A DNA stretch of 64,000 bases. It comes from Pseudisothecium myosuroides (taxonomy: Eukaryota; Streptophyta; Bryopsida; Hypnales; Lembophyllaceae). The notes beneath the pieces are model-generated. The model saw nothing but the letters and a program-made list of their open reading frames with translations. It had not been told where the DNA came from and ran no database searches. Positions within the stretch are counted from its first letter, which is position 1. The number at the start of each line of letters is the position of its first letter. The position numbers and the translations under genes were made by a program. Where the stretch lies: positions 1,550,001-1,614,000 of the forward strand of contig OX637296.1 in the NCBI GenBank assembly GCA_951799445.1, in the 5' to 3' direction. Shown here in pieces: positions 60,293 through 64,000 of this stretch.

Positions 60293-61163
60293 TGGCCTAC
60301 AAAAAAGGTTGACGCCCCCCTTTTTGGACCACTTAGTTTTGGGGACATTGCTCATAATACACTTTTTTTTTGTTGTTTTCCTCAATCAACATTTGTGTCT
60401 TACGCAATCCCCCTCAAGCATATCAAATTTTCAGTTCCAAAAAAACAAAACTCCATTTTTAGTGAATTTTTTAATTTGATTTTCATGGTTTTACATGAAA
60501 GTTCACAAAAAAAAAACTAGTGATGAGTTTTTTAAATTTGATTGCAAAGATATGTAGAAAGCATCCATACGAACATTTTTCCTTCAACAAGCATCTCCAA
60601 AAAAGTTTCACAATTCCCTCAAATTTTGCCTTAAATGTAAGTGTCAATAGGGCCCAAATTTTCAAAAATTCATATCTCTTTGTTGTAATTAGATTTTTCT
60701 ATTTGACCCTTACAATATAACTAATTTCATACATTTGAGCATGATGGTACAATTATTTTATCAAAATCTAATTATAGTAAAAAAATATGAATTTTCAAAT
60801 TTGGGCCTTATTGACACTCACATTCAAGCCAAAAATTGAGGAAATTGTGAAACTTTTTTGGAGATGCTTATTGAAATAAAAATGTGCGTATCGATGCTTT
60901 CTACATATATTTGCAATCCAATTTAAAAAAACTCATCAGTAATTTTTTTTCTATGAATTTTCATATAAAACTATGAAAAAAATTAAAAAATTTACAAAAA
61001 ATGGAGTTTTGTTTTTTTGGAATTGAAAATTTAATATGCTTAATGGGGATTGCATAAGATACAAATGTTGATTGAGCAAAACAAATAAATTCAAGTGTAT
61101 TATGAGTAATGCCCCCAAAACTAATTGGTCCCAAAAGGGGGCGTTAACCTTTTTTGTAGGCCA
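60293..61163. mobile_element. 871-bp palindromic foldback element, copy 1
   Basis: Two arms of about 400 bp (60293-60698 and 60764-61163) are reverse complements, with a loop of about 65 bp. Ends are 'tggcctacaaaaaaggtt' and 'aaccttttttgtaggcca'. Paired blocks along the arms include 'acgccccc/gggggcgt', 'aacatttgtgtctta/taagatacaaatgtt', 'aacaaaactccattttt/aaaaatggagttttgtt' and 'caatagggcccaaattt/aaatttgggccttattg'. No protein-coding frame is convincing. Confidence 0.85.
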
Positions 61164-61280
61164 TTGTACAATGGGGTACAATAATCTTACAACCAGACTA
61201 TTTGAGCCATTCAATTTTTTTTGTAAAATGTAGAGTTTATTTGGTATATTTTGGTAAGCATAATTATTATTTCATCCTTA

Positions 61281-61795
<515 letters not shown>

Positions 61796-63100
61796 TTTCA
61801 CCCACTGTACATTTTCAAGCCTTTGCTGAAGAAATCAATCCAAAAAGAATTACTAAACTTAACCAACACGAATTTAGTAAGGTGGAAATGACTCAAGGAG
61901 TTATTGTTGATAGTGGAGTTGGCCAATTCACTAATTGTGTTTGACATGCAACCAAAGAACATTACTAGTTTGCGATCTGCTATAGTTGGTATTGAAAATT
62001 AGAACTCAGCTCCTATTAGATCTCACAATATACCATTGGAAAGATATTACCATGAGCTTTCCAACAATATATCAAACATCCAATCTAGATTAAAACTTTC
62101 CTTGTCATAACATTTAGTAGCAAGTACCGTGGGGTTGCCTTGGCTTAGAATAGATGGTGTGGGATATTCCACAGCCCAACAGTAGTTAAGTGGATAGGTG
62201 GAGGATGCAGAGGAAATGCAATGAACATGAAGACAATCTAAATGTGGAATATCCTACACAGTCTCTTGTAAAGCAAAAGACAATGCCCATCATGTACGTT
62301 ATGGTGGGAACAACATGACAATTGTGAAAAACAAGCACATTTGAGATTCCTTTAACAACAAGGCAATACTACCTTAGTACCTTACTCCGTCTTTCACATG
62401 CTTCTACCCTACTCACATAAAAGCAAACGACAATTATCTTGATTGCTGATGTCGACAAAGGCATTACCTACTCTGGTAATCATCTTTGGCCCTTTGTCAA
62501 CTTTGCCGGCACATGGAAATCTGCCCTCAGTTGTTGAAGACCGAGCCCAAACCGACTGCAGCTTGTTGAGCAATCATCAAAAACCAGCAATTGTAAACTT
62601 ATAACTTTAAGCCCGCACATGTCATGTGTGGGCAATGCATTGTCTAAGTTAGTGCTAAATAACAGTGGCCGGGGTTCCAGGTGTGATGCAAAGGAGACCA
62701 GTTCAGTTTGGTCATGCTTTGGGAAATAGGACCACACCAAGTTCCAGTACTTCACCAAGCCGCCCGCCTCGTCATAAATAAGATGCTTGCCTGTAGCCCA
62801 GGACAAGATGTTGGTTGCTTTTAGACCTCTGACAGCCAGCCTTGTATGGAGATTTAAAAAAAATTAAAGATTAAAAATTAAAAATTTGGGTGCTAAGAAA
62901 TGGAAGAGGTTTTGAAGAGAATATGATGCCTGTGTGAATCATTTTATGTCATAGTGTATTGTTTGATTATGATGCTGTGTCATGGTCAGATATGGTCCAA
63001 AGTGCTGCTGTGTGACCAGGCCATGAGGATAAATCTCACCTTTCAGACGCAGCAGAGTCAGCATGCTTTTCAGATGCGGCAATTTCTCTGAATTACATTG
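61796..63100. other. Intergenic DNA, nothing recognised
   Basis: A minus-strand open frame of 108 codons (62480-62806) shows no recognisable motif, has no clear exon borders and no ATG-centred context that I would trust, so it is left uncalled. Confidence 0.45.
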
Positions 63101-63103
63101 TAA

Positions 63104-63442
63104 AGTAAGGTAGGAGGTCCTGAAATCACACAGGCTCTAAAATTGCCCACCCTAATCATATGTACACTGATTGTACATGTTGCTTTTTCATAGCCTTCAG
63201 CGATGTACAAATAGTGTACATTTTAGGGGGTGGGCAATTTCAGAGCCCTATGCCACTTCAACTTCAAAATTTCATAACTAATTCAAGAAAGTTCCAAAAA
63301 ATATGAAACGACTTGCATTAGATGCCAATTCCTCTTGTCTTTCAAGGAAAATTCAGTGAAAAATATTTTGAGGCATTTCACCTCCCCAAAATTCAGTTTC
63401 AGCTCTTAAATGAGCGATTTCAGGACCTCCTACCTTACTGAC
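63104..63442. mobile_element. MITE with GTAAGGTAGGAGGTCCTGAAATC ends, copy 2
   Basis: About 338 bp. An inverted repeat of about 23 bp is perfect at both ends (63105 onward; up to about 63440). It nests a second hairpin, 63128-63250: 'ggctctaaaattgccc' / 'gggcaatttcagagcc', with 'tgtacac/gtgtaca' inside. The outer ends match the element at 56643-56990. Confidence 0.75.
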
Positions 63443-64000
63443 TTACCAACAGTTATTCAGCTGAGCTACAATGCCACCTTCAAAAATCAACAGTGGAACC
63501 TAATTTCACTATTTTTTGTAGTTCATTTCTAAGCAACCAATTTTATTTGGTCTAATGTCAAAGGTTTATTCACAAGTAAAATTTGGATACATCAATAGAA
63601 CCCGTTTTGGAGAGGTGACAATTAAGCGTAGATATAGAAAGCAAGGCACCTACGGCCTTGGCTTATTGGTTCAGTCTTTGTACACTTGTGAGGGGATCAT
63701 GAGGGGATCAGGTGCTTAGTACCACCATAGTCCATCAAACTATGGTAGTGGACAAATGACCTTGTTGTCATATACAAACCTCAGAATTTTTCAGAGAAAA
63801 AAGATGTTGGTTCTTTAGTAGTAGGGTCTACATCCAAATAAAGAATCATAGATGGAACTCGCCATCAATGTCCGTAAGGCTTCAATAGTTGAGCCATTCC
63901 CACTAAATGCTTGGTCTTTTAGACCGGAGTTATCCTTCTTCTATACTACAAGAATCTAATCTACTCCTCGTTCAATTAGCGATAAGAATTCCCACACACA
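63443..64000. other. Right edge, nothing firmly recognised
   Basis: No open frame of note. A Pol III A-box-like TGGCTTATTGG at 63659 has no B box downstream. Confidence 0.45.

Noticed and set aside
62480..62806. 108-codon minus-strand frame
   Set aside because: No motif, no exon borders and isolated in repeat-rich DNA; a chance frame or decayed relic.
63650..63720. tRNA gene or SINE head (A box TGGCTTATTGG)
   Set aside because: No B box at proper spacing, no cloverleaf, no A-rich tail.

Overview
The window looks like nuclear DNA of a land plant. It carries four protein-coding loci with GT-AG introns in a very AT-rich, repeat-filled background. The main gene is a complete plant-type myosin XI, and another locus ends like the plant NT-C2/coiled-coil family. 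The low gene density, the GATC/CGAT-rich flanks of the small secreted gene and the overall character suggest a non-seed plant (bryophyte or lycophyte grade). That placement is inference, and I cannot name the species.

Layout. 1-925 (+): last two exons of an NT-C2/coiled-coil protein. 1.3-7.6 kb: AT-rich repeats, including two full-length TTAA-flanked elements. 8.6-9.3 kb (+): small DnaJ-type zinc-finger protein. 9.6-15.4 kb: intergenic, with two related MITEs and one TTAA element. 15.7-31.1 kb (+): the myosin XI locus, resolved here into 39 coding exons (16466-30507, 1536 codons plus stop). It has a GC-rich 5' leader and a first coding exon that is only the ATG. 31.3-35.9 kb: TTAA elements, a 483-bp imperfect foldback, a hairpin cluster and a Harbinger-type MITE. 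36.5-36.9 kb (-): small secreted four-cysteine protein, possibly of the MiAMP1 beta/gamma-crystallin fold. 37-64 kb: no convincing intact gene. This part holds many TTAA elements, more MITEs, a degenerate NAM-associated-type ORF relic, an 871-bp palindromic element with a second copy, and a 100-bp AT microsatellite.

The dominant structural feature is one family of non-coding elements, mostly 0.8-0.94 kb. I find 14 with both ends and 2 partial, about 12 kb or 19 percent of the window. Each is bounded by TTAA-CCCCTAAAGG and CCTTTAGGGG-TTAA. Exact TTAA at both ends plus a CCY-type terminus is the piggyBac signature, a superfamily rarely reported from plants. A distinct 224-bp element (CCCTGTAA ends, TTAA flanks) shares one TTAA with a larger copy. 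None of these elements lies inside the myosin gene; the first downstream copy starts about 0.8 kb after its stop codon.

The four genes have unrelated functions: cytoskeletal motor, coiled-coil scaffold, zinc-finger chaperone-like protein and secreted defence-like protein. Nothing indicates co-regulation. Exon limits were placed by hand from splice consensus, reading phase and recall of family sequence, not by alignment.
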